From positions 1 to 21,679 of the forward strand of contig JAHHRH010000024.1 in NCBI GenBank assembly GCA_020025915.1: 21,679 nt of DNA, written 5' to 3'. The notes under the pieces are model-generated. The model was not told where the DNA came from. It saw nothing but the letters and a program-made list of their open reading frames with translations, and searched no databases. Below are positions 8,042 through 15,544 of this stretch, in pieces. The first letter of the stretch is position 1. Each line of letters begins with the position of its first letter. The position numbers were made by a program, and so were the translations under genes. The stretch is from Sutterella sp. (GTDB taxonomy: Bacteria; Pseudomonadota; Gammaproteobacteria; Burkholderiales; Burkholderiaceae_F).

Positions 8042-8603
8042 ATGATCAAGGATTTCTGTCAAGGGACGCAAGACCCACATCAGTTTTTCCCTGACATCAT
8101 GCCGTCTATTGGCCATCTCACCGAAAGCGACCTCAAAGCTCTCATTGATCGTTTTATTGACGTCAAGATAAGACTATCCTCTTTACGCAATGGCTCAACC
8201 TCATTGCCAAAGCCCGGCCCTCCAATTGCCGTGCGTCATTATTTCTTCAAACGCGAGCTTTCTAGTGAAGCCCATTGCGCACTTCGTCGGGATTGACGAA
8301 GCCATTGATGTCGATCTCGTCATGGCGAACGGAATCCCGACTGGCACGATTGTAGGCACATCCTCTTTTCGTGAAGGCAAGGTCACTCGCCTATTAAGCT
8401 TGCTTGACGCCAAAAACCGTACGTCGGACGAGCGTTTTATGCCGGCGATAGTGCCTAAGGACATCTTTTTCTTGACCGATAGCCATAACGACTTACCGTT
8501 AGCATCCTATGCGAGTGGTTGTGCTGTCGTGAATCCTAACGCTCGACTAGTCTATGAAGCCGAGCAACGTGGCTGGCCCGTGTTGGCTTGGCATCAGCCT
8601 TAA
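8042..8603 (+). pseudogene. frameshifted, 5'-truncated HAD-IB (SerB-like) phosphatase
   Basis: Homology to HAD-IB hydrolases runs through three frames. The first (from 8042) gives IGHLTESDLKALIDRFI. The third frame gives QWLNLIAKARPSN (around 8191-8229). The frame open from 8190 gives VIISSNASFLVKPIAHFVGI, then FREGKVTRL, FFLTDSHNDLPLASYASG and VNPNARLVYEAEQRGWPVL up to the stop at 8603. Motif II (Ser), motif III (Lys) and motif IV (DSHND) can be read, but the N-terminal nucleophile motif DxDxT is absent and the upstream terminator leaves no room for it. The gene is dead. Known relatives dephosphorylate small phospho-metabolites. Confidence 0.75.
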
Positions 8604-8612
8604 AGCACTTGA

Positions 8613-8634
8613 CCGCTCAAAAGCCCTTGAGCGG
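8613..8634. terminator. hairpin between convergent genes
   Basis: CCGCTCAA (8613-8620) and TTGAGCGG (8627-8634) form a perfect 8-bp stem with a 6-base loop. It lies between the + strand HAD relic and the - strand ATPase gene and could end transcripts from either side. T-runs are poor on both strands. Confidence 0.4.
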
Positions 8635-8693
8635 CCATCGTCGCTACATCTGAAGCTTCAGAGACCCATGTGCATCCGAAACGTTTTTCGTTC

Positions 8694-8721
8694 AGACCAG
8701 CATGTCTAAGCTAGACCAGCA
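8694..8721. repeat. 9-bp direct repeat around a small inverted repeat
   Basis: AGACCAGCA occurs at 8694-8702 and 8713-8721. Between and across them GTCTA-AGC-TAGAC (8704-8716) is a perfect inverted repeat. It sits just 3' of the ATPase stop codon. The origin is unknown: an IS footprint, a processing site or chance. Confidence 0.4.
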
Positions 8722-8728
8722 ACTTCGA

Positions 8729-9937
8729 TCAAGAGGTTTTCAGCAACCACTCGAGCGCATTCATGTGAACGATACCGTCCTTCTCTTTCGTCGGCCCCTC
8801 ATCTAGGGTGAGCAAAAGCGTTGGATAGTGGTCCTGAATTTTTTGTAGTGGTTTGACTTTTCGCTCAATCGTCTCGGTACTTCTCGCCATCTCTGCCACC
8901 TGAATGTATTGAAAGCCGTCTGCAGACTTAACGACGAAATCGACTTCTGCGTCACCCAAGCGACCAACGTAGACTTCGTAGCCTCTTCTCAACAATTCAA
9001 AATAAACAACATTTTGGAGCGTATGACCGGCATCCATCTCTCGATGACCGAGAAGCGTTGGTCGTAAGCAAACATCGACCAAGTAATATCGGGCTAGTCG
9101 TGCCAACGCCACTTTCGCGAGAACATCAAAGCGTCTTGCTTCGTAAAAGATGAAACTGTCAACGAGCGCCGTCAAGTATTTGTCGACAGTCTTTGAATCA
9201 CATTTTCGACCTTGTGCGGTGAGTTCATCGGCAATTCGCTTTGGCGAGACAATGCTACCGATGTGCTCACACAAAAACCGACAGATGCTCAATAGCAACG
9301 ATGAGTCCGAAAGCTTCATTCGCTGAAGTACATCCTTTAACAAAATCGTATTGAAAGTGCCCTCAAAATAGATATCCACCGCCTTTGCATTAGGCAAGGC
9401 TAACGCATAGGGTAAAGCACCGCCTTCTAGATATTGACGATATTGCTCGCTCAGCGTACCCGTACTGTAGCCACCTTCAACGAACTCGCTAAACGATAAC
9501 GGTAGTATTTTGATTTCGACATAACGGATCGTCAGCCATGTTGTCAAACCTGAACAAAGCTTCGTGCGATTAGAGCCCGCTAAATAGATGTCGACGCCTT
9601 CGCAAATCGCAAGACGATCAATGACACTTTCAAAATCAGGTACAGTTTGAATTTCGTCCAGAAAGAAAAACACCCTCTTCCCAGGTTGCAGCTTCGACAT
9701 CAGAAAAGCGTGCAATGCATTCGGTGCCCTCAAAGGGATGGCCTCATAGTCTTCGAAATTCACTTGAACGATTTGGTTATCTTGGACACCACCAGTCTTG
9801 AGCTCATCGATAAAGCGCTTCATCAAGGTCGTCTTTCCACACCGACGCACACCAGTGATGACCTTGATCAAGGGTTTTTCGCGAACAGATCGCAACGCTC
9901 TCAAATAATTTTCTCTAGGAATAAATTCCGAACTCAT
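8729..9937 (-). CDS. AAA_14/DUF4143-type ATP-binding protein
   Basis: This 402-residue cytoplasmic ATPase belongs to the large group annotated 'ATP-binding protein, DUF4143'. The Walker A motif is GVRRCGKTT (residues 29-37) and Walker B is VFFFLDEIQ (about 91-99). The sensor-like YLAGSN follows. The C-terminal half (about 200-400) has the DUF4143 pattern with a winged-helix-like section (KTVDKYLTALVDSFIFYEARRFD), then YYLVDVCLRPTLLG and a nuclease-like core, YFELLRRGYEVYVGRL followed by EVDFVVK. The last part resembles restriction-endonuclease-fold motifs (E...EVDF.V). The length is normal and the frame intact. It is a single gene between convergent and divergent neighbours. The biological role of this family is poorly known; members are often found in mobile or variable regions of anaerobes. 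Confidence 0.85.
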   Translation of the reverse strand: MSSEFIPRENYLRALRSVREKPLIKVITGVRRCGKTTLMKRFIDELKTGGVQDNQIVQVNFEDYEAIPLRAPNALHAFLMSKLQPGKRVFFFLDEIQTVPDFESVIDRLAICEGVDIYLAGSNRTKLCSGLTTWLTIRYVEIKILPLSFSEFVEGGYSTGTLSEQYRQYLEGGALPYALALPNAKAVDIYFEGTFNTILLKDVLQRMKLSDSSLLLSICRFLCEHIGSIVSPKRIADELTAQGRKCDSKTVDKYLTALVDSFIFYEARRFDVLAKVALARLARYYLVDVCLRPTLLGHREMDAGHTLQNVVYFELLRRGYEVYVGRLGDAEVDFVVKSADGFQYIQVAEMARSTETIERKVKPLQKIQDHYPTLLLTLDEGPTKEKDGIVHMNALEWLLKTS

Positions 9938-10188
9938 AGCAACATTTAAAACAAATAGGATTCAATTCCGAATAATTTAGCATATTATGCCAAAGGTTTC
10001 TTGACCATTTGGGCAGATTCGAAAACTACTTGTTGTTTGTCACTCAAGAGCGCTTATCGTCAATCCGACAAAGATTAATCTTGGATAACGATATGAAACG
10101 ACAAACTGAGCGCCAATCCACCGAAAAAAGCACCAGAGACGGCAACGCTTTCGTAGCTCTGCGTTGATGAATGGCGCCCGCCAATCGC

Positions 10189-11247
10189 TTAACGGCCGTT
10201 TGCTTGACGCCATTGTGCAATAGCGTCGCTCGCCGTCTGAATGAGTTCAGGGCCGTAATAGATAAAGCCCGTATAAAGTTGCACCAAACTTGCGCCAGCT
10301 TCCATCTTGGCCACGGCATGTTCAGGCGTCATGACACCGCCCGACGCAATAATCGGTAACGTGCCCTTCAAATGGTCAGACAATAACTGCACCACAGCGG
10401 TCGAACGTTCAAATAACGGACGCCCCGATAAGCCACCCGGATTTTCGCTCTTAGGCTCCCCTTCAACGCCCCTACGGGAGCGCGTGGTGTTCGTGGCGGT
10501 AATGCCGTCCATGCCATACTTCACAAAGACATCAGCAGCACGAAGAATGGCATCATCCGACAAATCGGGACCAATCTTCACGGTAATCGGGACATAACGA
10601 CCCGTGCTATCTGCCATAGCTTTACGCTTATCAGCTAAACCGCTCACCAGTTCATCAAGGTAATCACCTTCTTGCAAAGCGGTCAAATTGGACACGTTCG
10701 GACAAGAGATATCAATGGCCAAATAGTCAGCCGTCGTATAGCTCTTATCAATCAACGTCAAATAGTCAGGCAACGACTTTTCAACTGGTGTCGGTGTCTG
10801 CTTACCAATATTGACACCCACAATACCGCCCTTTGCACGATATCCTTCGGCACTACGAGCGATATTAGCCATTCCGGCCTCGACCCCTGGATTATTAAAT
10901 CCCATGAAGTTAACAACACCTTCCTTAGGAATCAAGCGCCAACAACGCGGACGCGGATTCCCGGGCTGACCAACAGGCGTAAATGTTCCAGTTTCAATAT
11001 GACCAAACCCTAGACGACCGAGCCCCGTCACGTGTCCCCCCGTCTTATCCATACCGGCAGCCAAACCGATGGTATTTGGGAACGTAATGCCCATCACTTT
11101 GACAGGATCGCTCTTAGGGAGTCCTGCCACCAAACACGTCAACCTTGCGGCCGAAGCCCAGTCAATGTTACTCATAATCAGACCATGAGCGGTTTCTGGA
11201 TCCATTTGAAAAAGGATACTACGGGCAAGTTTGTAGAGCATAGACAT
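10189..11247 (-). CDS. pyrD: dihydroorotate dehydrogenase (quinone), class 2
   Basis: PyrD oxidises dihydroorotate to orotate in pyrimidine synthesis and passes electrons through FMN to the quinone pool at the inner membrane. The N-terminal amphipathic quinone-binding segment (LARSILFQMDPETAHGL) marks class 2. FMN and substrate motifs are clear: GLAAGMDKTG, the VNFMGFNNPGVEAG loop, ISCPNVSN, KIGPDLSDD, ATNTT and IASGGVMTPEHA. The 352-residue length is slightly above the E. coli protein. ATG 11247 has GGAG 10 bases upstream; the in-frame ATG at 11241 is an alternative. It appears monocistronic, with no neighbouring pyrimidine gene. It is the one clear housekeeping gene in the window and argues for a chromosomal location. 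Confidence 0.97.
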   Translation of the reverse strand: MSMLYKLARSILFQMDPETAHGLIMSNIDWASAARLTCLVAGLPKSDPVKVMGITFPNTIGLAAGMDKTGGHVTGLGRLGFGHIETGTFTPVGQPGNPRPRCWRLIPKEGVVNFMGFNNPGVEAGMANIARSAEGYRAKGGIVGVNIGKQTPTPVEKSLPDYLTLIDKSYTTADYLAIDISCPNVSNLTALQEGDYLDELVSGLADKRKAMADSTGRYVPITVKIGPDLSDDAILRAADVFVKYGMDGITATNTTRSRRGVEGEPKSENPGGLSGRPLFERSTAVVQLLSDHLKGTLPIIASGGVMTPEHAVAKMEAGASLVQLYTGFIYYGPELIQTASDAIAQWRQANGR

Positions 11248-11271
11248 GAAAAGGGCACTCCGAACAACTGA

Positions 11272-11632
11272 AGGCGAATGAAAATGTCTAGGCGTTCTGA
11301 CGCTTAGACGAGACGTTCTTAAACCGACGAAATCACGCCCCTAAGATTACAGTGCGCGATGGTCTTTTGTAATTTGGCTCAAATTGTACTCGAACAGTGG
11401 ATCCCCGTCAGGAACGCTCTCAAAAAAGGCATATTTTCTTGCGTGTGTCATCAGGAAGGTCTGGGTAAATCTGTTTTCGCTCGCAGTGCTTCAAAAGAGG
11501 CGCTGCATCACATCAATATTTGAGGTTACAGCAAAAATTAGAGTCATAAAACGTAAATTAAGCGGCATTTCTGAAGAGAAAACCGCTGTTAACAGTAAGC
11601 GATTCTGATACTAAACAACCAGTAAGGATAAT
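11272..11632 (+). other. non-coding stretch upstream of pyrD
   Basis: This holds the pyrD promoter region (minus strand) and about 300 bp of sequence in which I recognise no gene. Given the transposase relic that follows immediately, part of it may be further decayed IS4-type sequence, but no convincing motif remains. Confidence 0.4.
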
Positions 11633-11866
11633 GAATTCCGCGCTGTGAAAGGGTATTCCAAGGAGGATAATCGTTGATTCGTCTTTCTCACTAACGCCAG
11701 TGACGATATCACGGCGGAGCAGGTTGCCAAGCTATACAAAGACCAATGGCAGATCCATGAATCAGAATCTGAAAATTATGAGCTTCGTGGGAACCACGGA
11801 AAATGCCCTACTCGTTCAAATTTGGACAGCTACTATAACCGTCTGTATCTACAAAAATGTTCACAG
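11633..11866 (+). pseudogene. IS4-family (DDE_Tnp_1) transposase C-terminal fragment
   Basis: The frame from 11633 reads EFRAVKGYSKEDNR, a stop codon, then FVFLTNASDDITAEQVAKLY and KDQWQI. This is the C-terminal pattern of IS4-type transposases ('FLTN...A..IA.LYK.RWQVELFF'). Near 11758 the match shifts frame to NQNLKIMSFVGTTENALLVQ and IWTATI, which corresponds to the following '(K)Q.L.IK.F.GTSENAV..QIW' segment. The intervening catalytic Glu-containing ELFFKW portion has been lost. One nonsense codon plus one deletion/frameshift make it clearly dead. The N-terminal DDE residues are absent. Confidence 0.65.
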
Positions 11867-11935
11867 CACCCATGGAACTTCTCAAACCTCGTCAACAAGC
11901 CCTGCAATTTTGAGGGGCAAATCGCAAAAATGGCT

Positions 11936-12361
11936 CTAACACATGAAAAGGCCTCTCGCATACGCGTCATTTTTCAAATTTCGCGGTTCTTGGACAGCAG
12001 TGATGGAACATAGCATCTCAAGCTCTTTGAGGCTATTTTGGAAGCTACGAGAGCAGTACTGAGTTCCACGGTCGGAGTGCATAATGGTACCAGCTACGGC
12101 CTTCTCTCCACGTGTCTGTACGGCCATGTTTAATGCCTTCAAAACCAACGAAACAGTCATGGAAGTGTCGATTGCCCACCCCAAAATGCGACGACTACCA
12201 AGATCCATGATTGTAGCCAAAAACGCCCATCCTTCGGGCGTTGGCAAGTACGTTATATCACTTACCCACGCTCGATTAAGAACCCCAGGCGTAAATGCTC
12301 GTTTTAAGAGGTTGGGATACACAGGCATTGTGCGGGATGGTAGATTTAATAGACTTTGAGA
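11936..12361 (-). pseudogene. IS3-family transposase OrfB fragment
   Basis: The minus strand encodes an integrase-core (rve) segment: PVYPNLLKRAF, NRAWVSDITYLPTPEGWAFL with the first catalytic Asp, LDL-like MDLGSRRILGWA, and MHSDRGTQYCS with the second Asp. The expected third element (xxSRxGNCxDNAxxESFF, with the catalytic Glu) is scrambled: the frame instead gives AVQEPRNLKNDAYARG and stops, while a neighbouring frame shows a weak CERPFHVLE. The N-terminal helix-turn-helix half and OrfA are missing. Homology extends a little upstream of the first ATG (SQSLLNLPSRT). No terminal repeats or target duplications are recognisable. Confidence 0.85.
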
Positions 12362-12505
12362 AACGGAACTCTTTAACGTTTTTTATTCGCAGTCATATCG
12401 ACTTACAAGTGAGATTTTTCGTCTCAAGCAATGTTTAATCAGTAACACCCATAAACCACAGAAAATTCGGCACCACACTCAGGTTTTCCCGACTTTATTT
12501 TGTCA

Positions 12506-12532
12506 TTGACTTCTACTAGCATTGGTTATAAG
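12506..12532 (+). promoter_or_regulatory. possible promoter of the membrane protein/hydrolase cassette
   Basis: TTGACT (12506-12511) and TATAAG (12527-12532) are good hexamers, but the spacer is only 15 bp. They lie 24 bases before the first candidate gene of the cassette and directly after the insertion sequence remnants, so they are a sensible but unproven start point. Confidence 0.3.
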
Positions 12533-12555
12533 TCAGAGACAAATCGATACAAATC

Positions 12556-12801
12556 ATGCATTGCAATCGACGCAATTTCTTTTTGGGACACTGGGCAAAG
12601 GAGAAAGAGTCTGCGGTTGACGAGACGCCCGAGATGAACGAGCAACCGCCGTTAGAATCGCTGCGTGAACTTCCATCTGACTTCAGTCCTGCGCTTCTCA
12701 AAATGCAGGCCCGTGTATTGGGACTCAACGTCGAGACTATGACCGACGAAGAAGTTGCGAAGGCTGTTTTAGAAGCTCTGAACGCTCAAAAGCCGTCCTG
12801 A
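12556..12801 (+). CDS. small protein with twin-arginine-like N-terminus, unknown
   Basis: This is an 81-residue protein that I cannot assign to a family. It starts MHCNRRNFFLGHWAKEKES, where RRNFFLG resembles a Tat motif or the N-terminus of NapF-type ferredoxins, but no hydrophobic segment follows and there are no iron-sulfur cysteines. The rest is acidic and probably helical (LRELPSDFSPALLKMQARVL and TDEEVAKAVLEAL). No clear ribosome binding site precedes ATG 12556; an alternative start is ATG 12634, which would remove the arginine motif. It is 71 bases upstream of the membrane protein gene on the same strand. It may be an accessory or chaperone-interaction peptide of the cassette; this is inference. 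Confidence 0.55.
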   Translation: MHCNRRNFFLGHWAKEKESAVDETPEMNEQPPLESLRELPSDFSPALLKMQARVLGLNVETMTDEEVAKAVLEALNAQKPS

Positions 12802-12872
12802 ATTTTCACAAATAGCCCACGCCGTCTCCATCTCTCATCGACGCGGTCCGATAACTCCGAAAGGAGCGTCAT

Positions 12873-14276
12873 ATGGCCCGTTATAACTACTCGTACCTCG
12901 ATCAGCGCCAGCTCGTGAAACGTTGGCCTGGCCCTTGGTCGGCGCTCGCCAATCTCGCGTTTTCATTGATCATTTTTGCCATCACTTGGTGGATTTTCCA
13001 GGATCCACGCGGTGTGATGCGCTTCTATACACCTTATGTTGGTTACAACATTTGCCGTTGGTGGCTCATCATCTTGATTTGGATGGCCTACATCTTCGAC
13101 TTTTGGCCATTTTCTCGAACTTGGATCGAACGTTCTCATCCCCTTGTGAAGGGCATCGTCTTGTCCTTCATTTCAGTGGGTCTCTTGATCATGATCATTG
13201 AAGGTTTCTTCAAGGGCGTGCTTGGCAACACAGCCTTTGCGTACTTCAATCCTGATCAACTTCAAAAGCTGCCTGGCCTCACTGAGTTCTATGCGACCGA
13301 ATACGCAGCACAAGCATGTATGATGTTCGCCGTGATTGCGTCGTGGATCAGTCCAGCTTGGATTGTGGCGCTCGAAGGACGTCCGTGGCAAAACCTTGAG
13401 CAACCTTATAAAGGTTTCTCCATTTGGCTTGCCACCTTCGCTCTCAGCCTTGTCATTTATTTAATGACGATGCACAACCACATGGCCATTTTGTACTATC
13501 CGTGGCAGTACTTTACAGCCATTTGTCCCCCGTATTGGGAAAGCTTTGCCGACACTGTGTCAGCTAACTTCCACGTTGCCTGGATTATGTGCTGTACTGT
13601 CACAGTCTGGTTCATGGAAGGCATTTGGGAGCGTTATCCATTCGTTCTAATCAAGACACCATGGCTTCGTCGCTTCACACTCTTCTTTGGCATCATTGTC
13701 ATCTCGGTTGCGCTTTGCTTCTTCTACTGGTTTATGCAAGAACTCGTTTGGGGTGAAGCGATTCGAGGTCATCGTCGCGACGCCGCCCCTGACTGGCGTT
13801 GGCTCCATGTTGGTGAAACAGCGATCTTCTCTTTGATCCCCGCCCTCTTCTTGCAGTTCTACTGCGGAAACTGGCCAACAAAGTTCTCGAAGCCCGTCAA
13901 CATCTTGATCCGCACAACCATCGTCATTTTTGGCACGGCTATCGTCTATTGCCTCTATTACAAATACGCACATTTTGTACTCGGCACACAAAAAGGCTTC
14001 TCACATCCTCAACAGTTTCCTATGATTCCTGGCATTTGGCTAATCAACATCTGGTTAATTAACTGGTGGTTTATGGATGGTTGGCCTGGTTGGAAACTCA
14101 AAATGCGAACAGATGAAGAAGTTCATGCGGCTGAACTCGCCTGTGAAGCTGAAGACATTTGGCACAAAGATATGGGTTATGGCCTTATCATCGGCGTGCT
14201 CGCTGGTGTCGTGTTCTACATCTTTTTAGTCTGGCTTCTTCCTATCTTAAGCGCCAATTTCACGTTGGTTGAGTAA
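12873..14276 (+). CDS. multipass inner-membrane protein, unrecognised family
   Basis: This 467-residue protein has about 11-12 predicted membrane helices (for example near 25-45, 60-80, 92-112, 147-170, 185-205, 235-255, 268-292, 312-332, 345-368, 388-408 and 435-460). It is very rich in Trp, Phe and Tyr, especially at helix ends (AITWWIFQDPRG, ICRWWLIILIW, WLINIWLINWWFMDGWPGW). Histidines lie in or near helices (MTMHNHMAILYYPWQYF), which could bind metal, heme or a quinone, but this is speculation. I see no transporter signature. A strong ribosome binding site (AAAGGAG) precedes ATG 12873. The downstream Tat-hydrolase gene follows after 19 bases, so the two are translationally linked and probably act together at the membrane. 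Confidence 0.85.
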   Translation: MARYNYSYLDQRQLVKRWPGPWSALANLAFSLIIFAITWWIFQDPRGVMRFYTPYVGYNICRWWLIILIWMAYIFDFWPFSRTWIERSHPLVKGIVLSFISVGLLIMIIEGFFKGVLGNTAFAYFNPDQLQKLPGLTEFYATEYAAQACMMFAVIASWISPAWIVALEGRPWQNLEQPYKGFSIWLATFALSLVIYLMTMHNHMAILYYPWQYFTAICPPYWESFADTVSANFHVAWIMCCTVTVWFMEGIWERYPFVLIKTPWLRRFTLFFGIIVISVALCFFYWFMQELVWGEAIRGHRRDAAPDWRWLHVGETAIFSLIPALFLQFYCGNWPTKFSKPVNILIRTTIVIFGTAIVYCLYYKYAHFVLGTQKGFSHPQQFPMIPGIWLINIWLINWWFMDGWPGWKLKMRTDEEVHAAELACEAEDIWHKDMGYGLIIGVLAGVVFYIFLVWLLPILSANFTLVE

Positions 14277-14295
14277 TGAAACAGTGAGGTACACC

Positions 14296-15450
14296 ATGGA
14301 TCGTCGTAAATTCTTGATTTCCGGCGCAGCGCTCGGTGCCGGCATCGGCACAGTTGGTGCCATGGGCACATTCTCCTATTCACCAATGCGCAAGAAAGTT
14401 CTTCCCCAAGCCCCGCGCGGTACCACTGACATTGGTGTCTGCAAGTCGGTGCGCATCGTGAATATTTCAGAAACAAGTTGGTTCGATAACGGTGTCTTTA
14501 TGGAAGACGTAACCAACGCTGGTGGTCTTCTCGTTGACCAATACACGTACAACTGGCCGCCCTTTGGCAATGGTAAAGGTGCGGGTAAAGGTACGTACGC
14601 TGACGGCATAGCCAACATCGAACCCTACCTAAAAAAAGGTGACCTTCAAGGCGCCTGGGACGCGGCCAAACCGCTTTCGGTTCATACCGATAACGCGGGT
14701 GGCTTTTCCTGCCTCGTTGAAATCGAAGCGATGGACGGCAAAAAGACACGTTATCTTTTCGACTGCGGTTGGTCCTACGAATGGATGGACAAATGCTTTA
14801 AGCGTGAAGGCATTGACAAGATGCTTCAGAATGGCGAAATTGCCGCCTTCATTTCGACTCACGAGCATATGGATCACTTCTTTGGCTTCCCAGTCGTCGC
14901 AAAGTACGCCCCAAACATCACGGCCTATCGTCCGTCGACTTTCTATAAAGAAGGTAAAGACTATATGGTTCGCTCGGGACATACCGGTAAGGTCGTAGAG
15001 GTCGAAAAAGGGTTACACAAACTTCAGGACGGGGTTGCTCTCTATCAGTTTGAATGCCCGATTATCTTCCGTGTTTACGGTGAAATGTCGATGTACTGCA
15101 ACGTCAAGGATGTCGGCCTCGTGAGCATCACAGGATGCTGCCATCAAGGCATCATTCTATTCGCAGACACAGCCTATAAAGAACTCGCTTACGAAAAGGA
15201 TCAGTTCTATGGCCTTTATGGAGGTCTACACATTTCGCCTTTTGACGACTGGGATCCAAAGTATGACGACCTCGTCATTGGTCTCAAAAAATGGAACCTC
15301 CAGCGCGTGGGCTGCAACCACTGCACCGGCTTAATCACGGCACAAAAGTTCGTCGACGCAGGCTATCCTGTCGTGAAAGGCACTGCGAGATTCCGCTCCA
15401 AGACAACCAACTACTTAGGTAACGGTGACACACTCACCTTCCCGGGTTAG
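14296..15450 (+). CDS. Tat-exported metallo-beta-lactamase-fold hydrolase (COG1237-like)
   Basis: This 384-residue protein is exported folded. It starts MDRRKFLISGAALGAG, a twin-arginine signal, placed after GAGGT 7 bases upstream; a TTG at 14269 is a weaker alternative. The metallo-beta-lactamase motif is THEHMDHFFG (His189, His191, Asp193, His194). Further ligands are His283 in TGCCHQGI, His312 in GGLHIS and His342 in NHCTGL. This set (GC.H.GI, GG.H, HCTG) is typical of COG1237 enzymes such as methanopterin-related phosphate synthases rather than true beta-lactamases. An active two-metal site is therefore expected in the periplasm. The substrate is unknown. It is coupled to the membrane protein upstream, and a hairpin separates it from the GTPase gene. 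Confidence 0.87.
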   Translation: MDRRKFLISGAALGAGIGTVGAMGTFSYSPMRKKVLPQAPRGTTDIGVCKSVRIVNISETSWFDNGVFMEDVTNAGGLLVDQYTYNWPPFGNGKGAGKGTYADGIANIEPYLKKGDLQGAWDAAKPLSVHTDNAGGFSCLVEIEAMDGKKTRYLFDCGWSYEWMDKCFKREGIDKMLQNGEIAAFISTHEHMDHFFGFPVVAKYAPNITAYRPSTFYKEGKDYMVRSGHTGKVVEVEKGLHKLQDGVALYQFECPIIFRVYGEMSMYCNVKDVGLVSITGCCHQGIILFADTAYKELAYEKDQFYGLYGGLHISPFDDWDPKYDDLVIGLKKWNLQRVGCNHCTGLITAQKFVDAGYPVVKGTARFRSKTTNYLGNGDTLTFPG

Positions 15451-15459
15451 TCCAACTGA

Positions 15460-15490
15460 GCTCGGATCGAGTGATTACCCTGATCCGAGC
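15460..15490 (+). terminator. terminator or attenuator between hydrolase and GTPase genes
   Basis: GCTCGGATC (15460-15468) and GATCCGAGC (15482-15490) form a perfect 9-bp stem with a 13-base loop, followed by CTCATTTTC. The short T-run suggests partial termination, which would set the GTPase at a lower level than the membrane protein and hydrolase. Confidence 0.6.
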
Positions 15491-15544
15491 CTCATTTTCG
15501 ACAATCATGACACGTACGCGACGGACACATCAGGAGGACACGAT

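Noticed and set aside
10077..10188. In-frame 36-codon open extension after the pyrD stop, with a hydrophobic tail
   Set aside because: PyrD is already full length, and nothing suggests read-through; likely chance.
12516..12728. Minus-strand frame opposite the small twin-arginine-like gene
   Set aside because: No motif or signal; the + strand frame leads into the cassette and has better composition.
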